From Cercis canadensis (lineage: Eukaryota > Streptophyta > Magnoliopsida > Fabales > Fabaceae), in the NCBI GenBank assembly GCA_003255065.1, contig QAOA01004227.1, positions 46,588 to 110,587 on the forward strand: a stretch of 64,000 bases of DNA. The letters run 5' to 3'. Each line of letters begins with the position of its first letter. The stretch's first letter is position 1. This document shows positions 15,159 to 26,710 of this stretch, piece after piece. The translations under genes were made by a program, and so were the position numbers. Under the pieces are notes generated by a model, which was given only the letters and a program-made list of their open reading frames with translations, ran no database searches and had not been told where the DNA came from.

Positions 15159-15597
15159 TCATTTTAACCATAAAAAGTATCCCAAAATGAGTAGTTTATT
15201 GCTTGTAAACTTCCATCATCTAGACCAAAACAGAAACATTAGTACATAATTCTTTTTCTGATAATAGAAGCATAAAATATTTGATACACCACAATCGTAT
15301 ACAATTAGCTCATTGGTACAACCGTACAACTTGTGTCTCACCCAAGAAATAGACTATAGTGAAGATATCATTCAAGACAAGGAACATTCACGAGTTAATC
15401 CAAGTCTATTTTCTATAGAAAGGATCACATACTTGACCAGTGTGATGGATGGAAGCTTTTAATAGAAATAGTGACATCTTACAACAAAGCTTTATTTCCA
15501 TTTCTTAAAGATCAATTATTTAAGGCATTAGCAATTGACAATGAATTAAAGAATTCTACCGAGCATCCCTAGATAAAAGATTGTTGACGTCAACTTT
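15159..15597. other. Intergenic, nothing recognised
   Basis: AT-rich sequence between the MITE and the last thiolase exon. It probably includes the 3' UTR of the thiolase fragment. Confidence 0.4.
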
Positions 15598-16197
15598 TCA
15601 GGCATTAGAAAGGTCATCAACACAATCACCTCTCTCAAAAACAGCAGCTGCCCCCATCCCAGTACCTGCTCACCATTGACAATATTTATTATGCCCTGCA
15701 CTGAGTACGAAGACACACAAACACCCCATACCCACATATAGCATTGTCCAGTTGGGCTGGGCGTAAAAAGTCCGAATTTAATTGGGACTAATTTTTGAGT
15801 CCCAAGTCTAGCCCTATACAGCTTATATATAAACAGGCTAGCCCAATTAGTATTATTTTATTTTTATTTTTTTGAATTAAATATTATTTTTCAAATAAAA
15901 ATTGAAAAAGTTAATTAAAAATTAAAAAACAATAAAAATGAGAAAAATTAACAAAAAAACTAAGAAAATTAAAAATCAGGTAGGCCTGAAAGTTCGATTT
16001 AAAATGGGCCTCAAAACTCAAGTTGTAGCCTGGTTTTGTACGGGTCAAGTGCTAATTTTAAACGGGCATGCTCAAGATTGACAATGTTACCAAAGAGAGA
16101 GAGAGAGGGATACCTATGCACATAGATACAACTCCAAAACGGCAATCCTTTCCACGATGCTTCATTTCATGCAATAAGGTTGCCATACAGTGGGCAC
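15598..16197 (-). pseudogene. 3-ketoacyl-CoA thiolase, last two exons
   Basis: C-terminal exons of a peroxisomal 3-ketoacyl-CoA thiolase (KAT type; thiolytic cleavage in fatty-acid beta-oxidation). Exon 16197-16114 encodes AHCMATLLHEMKHRGKDCRF and VVSMCIG, and exon 15665-15598 encodes TGMGAAAVFERGDCVDDLSN then TGA. The CxG motif carrying the C-terminal active-site cysteine (SMCIGTG) is present across the junction. Splice sites are GT-AG and in phase. The stop falls where family members usually continue a few residues, consistent with a CGA-to-TGA change. An upstream exon of the same gene lies at 25740-25617. The exon expected between them, with the GHPLG histidine, was not found; N gaps at 18128 and 20901 lie in that interval. 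The intron (about 15750-16075) contains an interspersed repeat rich in GGGC motifs. Confidence 0.8.
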
Positions 16198-18127
16198 CTA
16201 CAACAAAATAAGCCGTATGAAGATAGCAATCAATTTCCTCACAATACATAGAATACTTATTTGCTTCTTTGTGCCAATGAAGATAGCAATCAAATTGCAG
16301 GCTTAGTCAAAGCTTGCACAAGGAGATAAGGGAAATGAAGTTGATGCTAGTCCAGAAGTTTTAAAAAGGTTGCTATTTTGAGGACAGCATAGAGCTTAAA
16401 AGCCACATTAGCTCCAGACAACAGTCTCTTTCCTGATCAATTGCTTAAAGTTAAACTATACTTTGTGCCTCACCTTTTATTCAGCTTTTAAAACATTCAA
16501 CCATAGATTATAACTATCAAATTTTTTTGGGAATTGCTATTTCCACACCCACTATTACTAATGCCACACCTTAGTTATTAAAAACTTATTATATAAACAA
16601 AATTATCCCTTATTTAATAGGATCCGACTTATTTGCCACAAGGGGCACAAATACACCACCTGACAAAATAGTACACGTCCAATAAACAATAGACACATGT
16701 AGGTTGCATGAAAGGAGATAAGTGGTTTTTGTGATAATTGAATTTGTACTTAGTTATTTGAGTAAATTTTGTTTTGACCCCTACAAATTAGTGTTATTCA
16801 TAAGTTGTCACTTTTTTTTTTTAAGACAATTTCCAAAACAGTGCCTTTTTAGTAGACACGCAAACCTCCTTCATCCCTTCCCCAGATCTTCTACTTCTTT
16901 TCCTTAAACCCACTCTAAAATTCTTAAGCTTACTGATTGACTCTTAAGACTGCCAAGTCTCATTGGATCTATCATGAATTTGATTAAATAGCCTACATAG
17001 CCCTCGTGATAGTTTTATGTTGCATTTAATTTTAAGCATATGTTTTTCCTTTTTCTCTAACTCTGAAATCTAATCACTCCTATACTTCATCACACAAAAG
17101 GAAAAGAAAATATATATTTTGTCCTTTAATTTTTTTTCTAATTTTTGGAGATTGTCCTGTAATGGCCTATCTGCATGAGTTGGTCACCTCTATTTATTTC
17201 TTATAAACATTGTTGATGTAGGATTTGATCTCATATATGTGGTTTATGTTAACTTGATGAGAGAATTTACCAAATGGTTAAATAAATACATTTGCCTTTC
17301 TATCTTCCATGATGATATTGTTGGTGTTTTGAAGTTATAGGTATAATTTTGGTTGAGATTCAAATCCAATATAGAGAAATTATGAATATGATTTGACTCA
17401 AGGGAAAGTTTTGATTCATGGACTATAAAAATAGTTGAAAGTTTGGAATGATGAGATTTACATTTAGATAAGGTCGTAAGACCATTAATTTATATGAAAA
17501 TATTATCTGCTGGAGACTTTGACATGAGAAAACATGAATGATTTATTTAGTTTGGCCAAGATAACAACCAAAGAAGAGGCAAAAATGAGTTTTCTTAAAG
17601 GCGTAGCTCCCTACTATTATCCTTAGCACATTTCTTTTTTATTTCTTATTTATGTTGAAGTTATTAGATTATTGCTGCAGGATTTATTTTTAATTCTCAT
17701 TTTTTTAAAAAAAAATGTAAAGTTTAACTCTAATATCATAATTCCAATCATTTGAGCCATGTCTTTTCCAAAGAGTGATACCATTGAGTTGTTATGTAGG
17801 GCATTAGACAATTGAATTCCTAGAGATGGATAGATGATTTTGCTCGTCTGCCTGCTCAGTGCCCACTAAATCACTCACTTGTCTATTTTATTTTGCGTGT
17901 TAAATGAATTGTGAGATATCTCATTGTAACTAATCAAAGTACATGGCATAATTTATAATAACATCATACTTTTTGGCTTTAATGTAATTACATTTAAATT
18001 GATGGGCGTTGTTACGCCCGAACTGGCGTCGCGACGCCAGACTTCATAAAAAACACAAAATTTGGCCCAATGAGTAAAACTCTGCATTTTGCTCCTTCCC
18101 CTCACCCAAAACCTGAAAATCCTCTTT
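16198..18127. other. Intergenic or intronic AT-rich region
   Basis: If the thiolase exons at 16.1 and 25.6 kb belong to one gene, this is its intron. It contains a dispersed repeat (16627-16815) and, at about 18020-18037, a perfect 18-base palindrome, CTGGCGTCGCGACGCCAG. I see no coding exon. It ends at the N at 18128. Confidence 0.4.
16627..16815 (+). repeat. Dispersed repeat, copy 2 of 3
   Basis: Contains ACTTATTTGCCACAAGGGGC, then ACAAATACACCACCTGACAA, and ends near GACCCCTACAAATTAGTG. The inverted copy at about 62010-62205 matches over roughly the same length. No coding capacity. Class unknown. Confidence 0.65.
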
Positions 18128-18128
18128 N

Positions 18129-18330
18129 ATATTGAGACCATGTGATGTTATGCTTGATAAGTCAAGCACACTTGGTCAATACTTGTGTTAGAAGTTCATA
18201 GTGTCCTTGGCATAAAATAAGTACCGACACTAGAACTTGTGAACCAATTATACAAACACCCAGCTTAAGGAGGAAAATAAAAACAAAGATGACGATGAAG
18301 ATCTGGTCTTCTAGGAATTCATATTTTAGG
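18129..18330 (+). repeat. Repeat shared with 26321-26517
   Basis: Starts right after the N with ATATTGAGACCATGTGATG and matches 26321-26517 in the same orientation with few changes, ending near TAGGAATTCATATTT. Noncoding. The two copies flank the solo LTR and the Copia element. Confidence 0.8.
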
Positions 18331-20202
18331 ACAAGGTGCTATTGCTGTAATGTTGTCTGAGGAACCTCACAATCACCAATCATATTTGTTTCATTTTCAT
18401 AATTCATTTCCATTTTTAGTCGGTTATGTTATGTGTGCATATGCCCGTGCGTGCTAGGGGACAAGAAGGTCAATTTAACTGCATGTGATTTTCTAGCCTT
18501 CCAAGAGCAGAAAAATCTATTGGATATTCCTGATGTGAAATTAGTGCATAAATTGCAAGGAGAATTTAATATCACGTTAAAGTCACTTGACTTAAAAATT
18601 TTACTGTGAAATGAAGATTAAATGACAAATTATAACTCTTAATATTCTTAAATTTTAAAAAAAAAAAAAAAAAAAAGATCTAATTCAATGCAGTAAAACT
18701 GTAAGAGTAACTGAAAAAAGTAAAATAAAAACAACAGAAACAAAATGTCACACATAAGACTTTCATTTACTGGCTTTGTTGAACAAAGTTGCTTCCCAAC
18801 CCAGGAATCGTTACTCGAATGATGGACTGGACTGGTACTAGCTCTTTAATATATTTGCATTACATTGCCCATTCATGCATAGGAGGGATTAGAAACTGGT
18901 ACTAGTTCAAGTAAACGAAGGAACAAGGCCTTCAGTTGATTATTAAACCACTAGCTTCACCGAAAGATAATTAATGAGATTAGTTAGTACTAAATAAGTG
19001 CTAAAGGTTTGGTTTTTCATATATATTTTTTTGGTTACATAGGAGCACACAGTGCGTTGTTCATATATATTAAATCACTGTTTCATTACAAACAATCGGT
19101 GACTTCTTGTACGCTATAAATGATAATTCAAGTTGAGAATTCCTTCACATAGTGAGCGCATAAAATTATTAGTAGAGAAGGCAGGATGAGAATCATACGA
19201 ATGATTAGTTGTTGAGTTTGCTTAATGTCTCACTTGCAATGACTACTAGTAACGGTGTTGCTGCCACTGCTTCTCTTCCTCTTCCTGTTTTCCAATCCCA
19301 TTCCTCTGTCCCACATTGGGACCCATTCCACAATGAACTCTAAAAATTGATTAAGAGGGTTGGTGCATTAGAAATCAGTAATTATGTTGTTAATATCTTT
19401 GAGAAAATAATCTTTTGAGCTACAATTCAGCTTGTTCTGCCTTGAAAAGTCTCTTCTTGGGTGTAGGCATGTGCATCACGATCATCACTTTCAAGATTGC
19501 TTCACAGAAACTCTAGACGAGTTCGCAAAGCTGGAAAGAAAGAATGGGGCGCAAGACTGAATCAGGAAATGTGAAACTACGGAAACTTTTATAGATGTCA
19601 AGAACCAATTTAAGTGGTTAGGTGAAGGCCCATGAATGATTTTAAATTTAAGTAACACACTCCCACATGCAAAAGCCCATTGAACTTGAAGCATAGACAA
19701 AACATAGGTCTACTTATATTATGTGCTAAAATTTTAAGTTAGTTAAAAAAGTAGAGGCAAAAAGATTTGATCTTCTGACCGCTTGGTCAAATATGTTCTA
19801 ATACTATGTCAAGAACTGATTCAACTTAAAAATTTAAGCTATTAAGTGAAGGCATATGAATAATTTTGTATCTAACAATATATACATATATTTATTCTCT
19901 TATACATTACTCTTGGAGTATTGAATCCCTTGTTATCTCCCTCACTTTCTCCCTCTCATTCACAAACATAGATGAATTTGAATCAGATAGTGCTATTTGT
20001 AATATTTTGCCAAATAGATATTTTAGTTATACCTCTTCGCATTGCATAGCTTGACATCATATATTCAAATATATTATATATATATTCAAGCACCATATAA
20101 TAATCAAATATTTTATTATAGTAGTATTATTGACAACTTAACTGTATGTTCTTTTCCATATAACTTTTTTTTTGAAAACATATGAAAATAGAATTTTTAT
20201 GT
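18331..20202. other. Intergenic, low-complexity stretches
   Basis: No gene recognised. A poly-A tract lies near 18657-18677. About 18560-18650 resembles the S-RLK intron at about 2890-2980 (shared GACAAATTATAAC context). Two diverged copies of an ATGTCAAGAAC-containing motif lie near 19595 and 19807. Confidence 0.4.
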
Positions 20203-20207
20203 TGTAC

Positions 20208-20554
20208 TGTCAATGTAAAACCATAAGTCTACATGACAGATCAGCATTGCTGATCTGGCAGTTGGTTATGAAAGTTAGTTAGTAATTATACCATGGTTAG
20301 TTTGCTGATATAACAGCTGTCAGTTTAGTTAGAGCTGAGTTAACAGCTGTAAGTTAGTTATGCATGATATATATAAAGTGTAAAGGATCAACGAATCTGG
20401 TAATGAGAATTCATTTTCAATTCAGATCAGTTTTGCATTCTTGTTTCTTCTCTTTCTCTCTTCTTCAGTCTTAGGCTTTTCTGGTTTTCTGGTTCATCAA
20501 GTTCTGCAGAATTATCTCTTCTGCTTGATTTGATTCTTGCTTCAAAGCTTGACA
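20208..20554 (+). mobile_element. Copia LTR, apparently solo, with TGTAC target duplication
   Basis: A 347-base LTR with TG...CA ends, identical by eye to the LTR at 25247-25593. It is flanked on both sides by TGTAC (20203-20207 and 20555-20559), the signature of a solo LTR left by LTR-LTR recombination. A TATA box (ATATATATAAAG) lies at about 20367-20378. A hairpin of 10-base arms, CAGATCAGCA-T-TGCTGATCTG, lies near the 5' end. The next 340 bases are not Copia internal sequence, so this is not simply the 5' LTR of the element that follows. Confidence 0.85.
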
Positions 20555-20559
20555 TGTAC

Positions 20560-20900
20560 ATCGTCAATGGAGTCTAAAGTTTACACAAACGGCTTGAATT
20601 ATATATATTTTTGTAACAAACACTTTACAAAAACTATTTTAATGATAACCTAAGTAATATTAGATAGTTTTTGTATGATTAATCACCCTCCAGTTAAGTT
20701 GAGTTTAATTTTAGATGTAGATGTTGCTGCTGTAACCTTTGTTAAGGCTCTAGTTCTGCTTTTCTTCTCCTCTATTATTAAAAAACTTTTAGAAAACATG
20801 ATAAAAAGTTATCAAACTAAAGTCGATATTTAGAATCAATCATAACCGTCTATTTTATGTTTTTATGATTTTTATATGAAAATTATTTTTTTGAACTTAA
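20560..20900. other. Host sequence between solo LTR and gap
   Basis: AT-rich, noncoding, ending at the N at 20901. Host DNA to the right of the solo LTR. I see no thiolase exon in it. Confidence 0.5.
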
Positions 20901-20993
20901 NTCAGAGCTTCATCAATGGAAGATCACACCAACATACACGTGACACCATTGACGGAAACTCAGAATCTTGGGAACTAACATTTTGCAAACATC

Positions 20994-23900
20994 ATGGCTT
21001 CACAAAGTACTGGTATCAATTCTAATCTCCCTACCTTCGGTCAAACTTTAACTATCAAACTTGATCGGAACAATTTCCTCATCTGGAGGAATCAATTGCT
21101 CAACATCGTGATAGCCAATGGATATGAAGATATCTTGGAAGGCACACGATCTTGTCCAAATCAATGGATTACAGTCACTGATTCTGAATCCACAACCAAT
21201 GGATCAGTAATTTTGAATCCAGAATATATACTATGGCAGCGCCAAAATAGGCTAGTGATGAGTTGGATATACTCCTCTCTCACTGAGCAAATGATGACAC
21301 AAATCATGGCTTATAATTCAGCATATGAAATCTGGACAGCACTGAGAGAGAGCTATGCATCTACTTCTCGTGCAAGGATCATGGAGCTACGCCTGCAACT
21401 TCAAACAACAAGAAAAGGAGGACTGAGTGTGATGGATTACATGCATCGTATTCAACACATCTGTGATCACCTGAGAGCCATTGGAGAATCCATAAGCATG
21501 GATGACCAAGTTATGGCTGTGCTAGCAGGCCTAGGATCTGAATACAATCCAATTGTGGCTTCCATTACTTCTCGTCTAGATTCCATTTCAGTGCAAGCTT
21601 TGCAAAGCTATCTTGAAACCTATGAAAAGAGGTTAGAGAGTCAAAATTCAGTTGAGCAGCACATACCACTGCAAGCCAATGCTGCTATGTACAATGCAAA
21701 TAGAGGAAGGAGAAAGCCTTATCAACAGAATCAAGGCTTTCATCAATCACAGGCACATGGTCCTGCCAATAACAATTTCCACCATCGTAACTTTGGTCAA
21801 GGACATTCTCATGGTGGCCCTCACAATAAAGGGAAATCTACCTCTGGCTCACGACCTCAATGTCAGATATGCAGTAAAATTGGGCATGTGGCGACAGAAT
21901 GTTGGCACAGGTTTGACAACCAATTTCAACCAAAAACACCCAATTCTAATCAGTTTTCTACATCTGGACAGGATCCTCAAGCCTTGATGGCTGCTCCTGG
22001 ACTTCTTGGTGAAACTCCTTGGTTTCTTGACACTGGAGCCACCCATCATGTCACCTCTGATTTGGCTAATCTTTCTCTGCATAATCCATTCAGTGGTGAT
22101 GACAAAGTAATTGTAGGAAATGGTAAGGGTCTCTCTGTATCTAATACAGGTCATAGTTCCATTTCTACTCCTCATGGTCGATTATTGCTTAAGAATGTTC
22201 TGCATGTTCCTCAAATTGCTGCTAATCTAGTTAGTGTGCAAAAACTTTGCTATGACAATAATGCTTATGTTGAGTTCCATCCTTCTTACTTTGCTGTGAA
22301 GGATCAGAGAACTCAAGCAATCCTGCTCAAAGGAGGGCTTGACAAGGGTCTCTACAGTGTTCCCTCTGCAGCAACTACGTCTGCAGCAAGAGTATTTCAA
22401 GTTTTTAGTGCTCCTTCAAAATCTAGCACTGACTCGATGAGGCTTTGGCACAATAGGCTAGGTCATCCCTCATTCGAAATTGTTAATAAAGTTCTGACTC
22501 ATTGTCAGCTTCCTGTGTTCAATTTTCAACATAGACCATTGTGTGACTCTTGTCAACTTGCAAAGAGTCACAAGCTTCCTTTTGTACGAAATTACTCTAA
22601 AGCAATGAAGCCTTTTGATTTGATTCATGCTGACTTATGGGGTTCTCCCTCTTGCTTATCTGTGAATGGTGCATGCTATTTCCTTCTGCTTATTGATGAC
22701 TACAGCAGGTTTTCTTGGCTATATTTGCTTCAGTCCAAGAGTGAGACCCTGTCCCTCTTCAAGCAATTTCAAGTAATGGTTGAAAGACAGTTTGAGTCTA
22801 AGATTAAGGTTGTGCAATCTGATTTTGGTGGTGAGTTTCAAGCATTTAATCAGCTGGTTACTACTTTAGGTATGCAACATCAGTATAAGGTTGTGCAATC
22901 TGATTTTGGTGGTGAGTTCCAAGCATTTAATAAGCTGGTTACTACTTTAGGTATGCAACATCAGTTTTCCTGCCCTCACACCCCTGAACAAAATGGAAGG
23001 GTTGAAAGGAAGAATCGTCAAGTTGTGGAAGTTGGCCTGTCCATGATGATCACTGCTGCCATGCCACATAAATACTGGAGTTTTGCTTTCCAAGCTGCAG
23101 TGCACATCATCAACAGGTTGCCTCATTCTGCTCTTCAATTTCAGTCTCCATATAGTCTTCTCTATGGTAAATCTCCTGACTACTCTCATCTCAGGACTTA
23201 TGGCTGTTTATGTTTTCCTTATCTTAGGCCTTACCGGTCTCATAAATTGGAAAATCGCTCTGCTGCCTGTTGTTTCCTAGGATATAGCAGTAAGCATAAG
23301 GGGTATCATTGTCTTGATATGTCTACCAAGCGTATCTATACTTCTAGACATGTTGTATTTTTTGAAACTCATTTTCCCTTTCAAACTATACCTTCCATAA
23401 CTCACTCTCCTCCCTCATCCAGTGTTATTCCTGTGTCTACTGCCATCTCTCCACCCTGTCCCCTTACACCACATGTTGCAGTCCCCTCTACCTCAACCTC
23501 TCCCAATATAGACCTACCTTCCTCACCCTCTCAAGCTTCATCTTCCTCACCTCAGTCCTTTCAGCCTCAGCATATTTCTCCTACTCATGCCTCTCTTTCT
23601 TTACCTCCTTCTCTTCCTGTCTCTCACAGAATGGTCACTCGTAGCCAACATGGCATCTTTAAGCCCAAGATTTTCTCCTCCACTGTAGACACTATACCTC
23701 TGGAACCATCAACCTATAACCAAGCTGCTAAACACTCTTGCTGGCGAGATGCTATGCATACTGAATATCAAGCTTTATAGGCCAACAATACTTGGCATTT
23801 GGTGCCATGTCCACCTGCTCAGCACATTGTAGGTTGTCGCTGGTTGTTCAAAACTAAGTACAAGTTAGATGGTTCTATTGAAAGACATAAAGCTCGACTT

Positions 23901-25265
23901 GTTGCTCAAGGTTACACTCAAACCTATGGGGTGGACTACTTTGAGACATTCTGTCCAGTGGTAAAACCTTCCACTATTCGTATTGTTTTAACACTTGCAC
24001 TCTCTAAAGGCTGGTGTGTGAGACAATTAGATGTCAATAATGCCTTTTTGAATGGTGATCTTGAAGAGGAAGTTTTTATGAAGCAACCTCAAGGATTTGT
24101 AGACCCTCAGTTCCCTCATTATGTGTGCAAATTGAAAAAGGCTTTATATGGTTTGAAGCAGGCCCCTCGCGCTTGGTTTAATAAGCTCAAAGCTGCTCTT
24201 CTGCATTGGGGGTTTACCTGCACCATCTTAGATAGTTCTCTCTTTGTTTCTCAATCCATGAATGCCATTCTTTATGTGCTTGTCTATGTTGATGACATTA
24301 TTGTCACTGGATCTCATCCCACTGTGGTTAATCAGTTCATTACTGCCTTGCATTCCCAATTTGCTTTGAAGGATCTTGGTCAACTGAATGATTTCCTAGG
24401 GGTACAGGCTACCTGGACTTCCCATGGTCTTCATCTCTCTCAGTCCAAATATATTTCTGATTTGCTTCATAAGTCAGGCCTCACACTGTCTAAACCTCTT
24501 CCTACCCCTATGGCCAGCTCTCAAGTCCTTTCTGCTACTCAAGGCACTCTGTTGGCAGATCCCACTTCCTACAGAAGCCTTGTGGGTGCCCTGCAATATT
24601 GCACCCTTACACGGCCTGACATTTCCTTTACTGTTAACAAGCTATGTCAATTTATGAGTGCTCCTACTGATGAGCACTTCAAAGCTGTTAAGAGACTCCT
24701 CAGATACTTGAAGGGCACTGCTCAGTATGGCTTGTCTCTTAAGCCTTCTTCTGATTGCTACTTGCTTGCTTATGCTGACTCGGATTGGGCTGGATGTCCA
24801 GATGATCGCAGGAGTACCAGTGGCCATGCCATTTTTCTTGGTTCCAATCTAGTTTCCTGGTGTTCAGGCAAGCAGAAGGTAGTCTCACGCTCCAGCACAG
24901 AGGCAGAATATCGAGCTATGGCCAATGCCTCCTCTGAACTTCAATGGATTCAATCCTTGCTCAAGGAGCTCAATATTTCTCTGTTGAGACCACCTCTACT
25001 CTTATGTGATAATCTGAGTGCTACTTATTTAGCAGCTAATCCTATTCTTCATTCTAGAACTCGTCATATTGAAATTGACTGTCACTTCATCCGGGAAAAA
25101 GTGCTCAACAAGTCCCTTTGTATTAGACACATTGCCTCCTCTGATCAACTAGCAGATGTGTTCACCAAGGCACTTCCTGCTCCTGCTCTTTTGTCCATAC
25201 GTCCCAAACTCACAGTCCTTTCCATGCCTATGAGTTTGAGGGGGGATGTCAATGTAAAACCATAA
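20994..25265 (+). CDS. Copia gag-pol polyprotein with one in-frame TAG
   Basis: One frame of 1424 codons (stop included) is broken only by TAG at 23778-23780. Seen in order: gag with a zinc knuckle ([14 protein letters not shown]), protease ([10 protein letters not shown]), pre-integrase His/Cys region (HNRLGH ... CDSCQLAK), DDE integrase ([22 protein letters not shown]), reverse transcriptase (YVDDIIVTG) and RNase H (AYADSDWAG). The integrase core carries an 81-base in-frame tandem duplication at 22806-22967 that repeats the second catalytic aspartate. The TAG lies between integrase and reverse transcriptase and fits a C-to-T change of a glutamine codon. The frame ends inside the 3' LTR, so polypurine tract and LTR start are also coding. 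As it stands the element probably cannot move by itself. Confidence 0.93.
22806..22967 (+). repeat. 81-bp in-frame duplication in Copia integrase
   Basis: 22806-22886 and 22887-22967 are near-identical 27-codon units beginning [15 protein letters not shown]. Differences are a few bases, including CAG/AAG (Q/K). The duplicated segment contains the second acidic residue of the DDE triad, spacing the third residue 27 positions further away in one register. Confidence 0.95.
25236..25246 (+). promoter_or_regulatory. Copia polypurine tract
   Basis: The purine run GAGGGGGGA sits directly before the TG of the 3' LTR, the usual plus-strand priming site for reverse transcription. Confidence 0.85.
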
Positions 25266-25593
25266 GTCTACATGACAGATCAGCATTGCTGATCTGGCAG
25301 TTGGTTATGAAAGTTAGTTAGTAATTATACCATGGTTAGTTTGCTGATATAACAGCTGTCAGTTTAGTTAGAGCTGAGTTAACAGCTGTAAGTTAGTTAT
25401 GCATGATATATATAAAGTGTAAAGGATCAACGAATCTGGTAATGAGAATTCATTTTCAATTCAGATCAGTTTTGCATTCTTGTTTCTTCTCTTTCTCTCT
25501 TCTTCAGTCTTAGGCTTTTCTGGTTTTCTGGTTCATCAAGTTCTGCAGAATTATCTCTTCTGCTTGATTTGATTCTTGCTTCAAAGCTTGACA
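25247..25593 (+). mobile_element. Copia 3' LTR
   Basis: 347 bases, TG...CA ends, identical by eye to 20208-20554. The base context after it (AAACT) is not TGTAC, so this LTR and the solo LTR represent different insertion sites. Confidence 0.92.
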
Positions 25594-25616
25594 AAACTAC
25601 CTTATCAATCTAATAC

Positions 25617-25740
25617 CTCATTTATCTCAAAAAGGTCGATATCATCAAGTTCTAGACCTGCAGCCTTGACTGCATCTGGAATTGCAACAGCTGGGCCAAC
25701 ACCCATGATGGCAGGATCCACACCAACTGCCGCAAAAGTC
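25617..25740 (-). pseudogene. 3-ketoacyl-CoA thiolase internal exon
   Basis: A 124-base exon with intact acceptor (TTTAG) and donor (GTATTA) encodes [20 protein letters not shown], then a stretch ending in DLFEINE, a conserved peroxisomal thiolase segment preceding the AFASQ region. Its donor lies 23 bases from the Copia 3' LTR end at 25593, so the retrotransposon sits in the following intron. Further upstream exons of this gene were not found to the right. Same strand and order as the two terminal exons at 15.6-16.2 kb, so probably the same gene. Confidence 0.85.
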
Positions 25741-26320
25741 CTAAATGAAAGCCAACATATGAACTTCTTGAGATCAAAATAGAGCATAGTTTCTCACTCT
25801 AAATACACGTTAACAGAATCTTGACAGCATATGAAGGATGGAGTGAAATTCCAATCAGACATGCTTCATGAGTTTTCTAGACAGAAGCTTGTTGAGATTA
25901 AATATATGGTTATGAAGCCTCAAATTCATGAAAAACATGCTTTATGTTTTTTCCTCAGCTTAAGTTGTAAGAGTAGTTACACCTTTCTTTTATTTATTTA
26001 TTTGTTTTGTTATTTTTTTTGCTGAAAGTAAGGGTAGTTACACCTGGAAAAGACTGTATGATAACTTAAGGAATTAATCTCAATTTGTGATTTTTTGGCC
26101 ATATGTATTTTATTTTATTTTTTGAGTCAGTATTCTATGTCATAAAGTATTTCATCTCCTATCACAACTGATATACACATGTGGGAAAATGATCAATATA
26201 AAGTGAGATAAACACATGTGACATCGACACAGAGAGTAGAAAACTGGAATATATCAATCATCAGAAAACGATGCTTTCAATCAAATATGTGTTGAATGGC
26301 TAAAAGAAATATTAAATATA
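25741..26320. other. Noncoding, upstream side of the thiolase exon
   Basis: Intron-like AT-rich sequence. No further thiolase exon is visible. T-rich tract near 25985-26020. Confidence 0.4.
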
Positions 26321-26517
26321 TATTGAGACCATGTGATGTTATGCTTGATAAGTCAAGCACTCTTGGACAATACTTGTGTTAGAAGTTCATAGTGTCCTTG
26401 GCATAAAATAAGTACGGACACTAGAACTTGTGAATCAATTATACAAACACCCAGCTTAAGGAGGAAAATAAAAACAAAGATGGCGATGAAAATTTGGTAT
26501 TCTAGGAATTCATATTT
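26321..26517 (+). repeat. Repeat shared with 18129-18330
   Basis: Second copy of the noncoding unit beginning ATATTGAGACCATGTGATG. Both copies end close to TTCATATTTTA. Here a MITE-like element follows directly. Confidence 0.8.
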
Positions 26518-26710
26518 TATGTAATATAATATATTATATAAGAATAATCAATGTGTGAATGATATGTGTATAAGTCAATTGTTTTTAAGTTTGTTTGAGA
26601 AAATAAGATAAATTTTATTTATATATAATAAAATATAAAAATTACATATACTTCTTACATTAGTGTAGTATGACATACTCATGTAATATTATAAAATCTC
26701 TGATAATAAC
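26518..26710. mobile_element. MITE related to 10340-10525
   Basis: Shares AATGTGTGAATGA and TTTTTAAGTTTGTTTGAGAA with the copy at 10.3-10.5 kb and ends with GTAGTATGACATA. The left end is more decayed. Confidence 0.55.

Larger units (their letters stand above)
20902..25593 (+). mobile_element. Copia LTR retrotransposon, 5' LTR lost at gap
   Basis: Immediately after the N at 20901 comes TCAGAGC, the remainder of the usual initiator-methionine-tRNA primer site, then a single gag-pol frame, a polypurine tract and a 347-base 3' LTR ending at 25593. The 5' LTR and first primer-site bases are missing in the gap. Domain order GAG, PR, INT, RT, RNase H is Copia. The 3' LTR is identical to the solo LTR at 20208, pointing to recent activity of this family. 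The insertion lies 23 bases inside an intron, next to a thiolase splice donor. Confidence 0.92.

Noticed and set aside
21652-22175. Overlapping frames inside the Copia gag
   Set aside because: Shadows of the 1424-codon polyprotein frame. No independent domain.
25593-25600. Target-site duplication for the full Copia element
   Set aside because: The right flank is AAACT, but the left flank is lost at the N at 20901, so no duplication can be shown.
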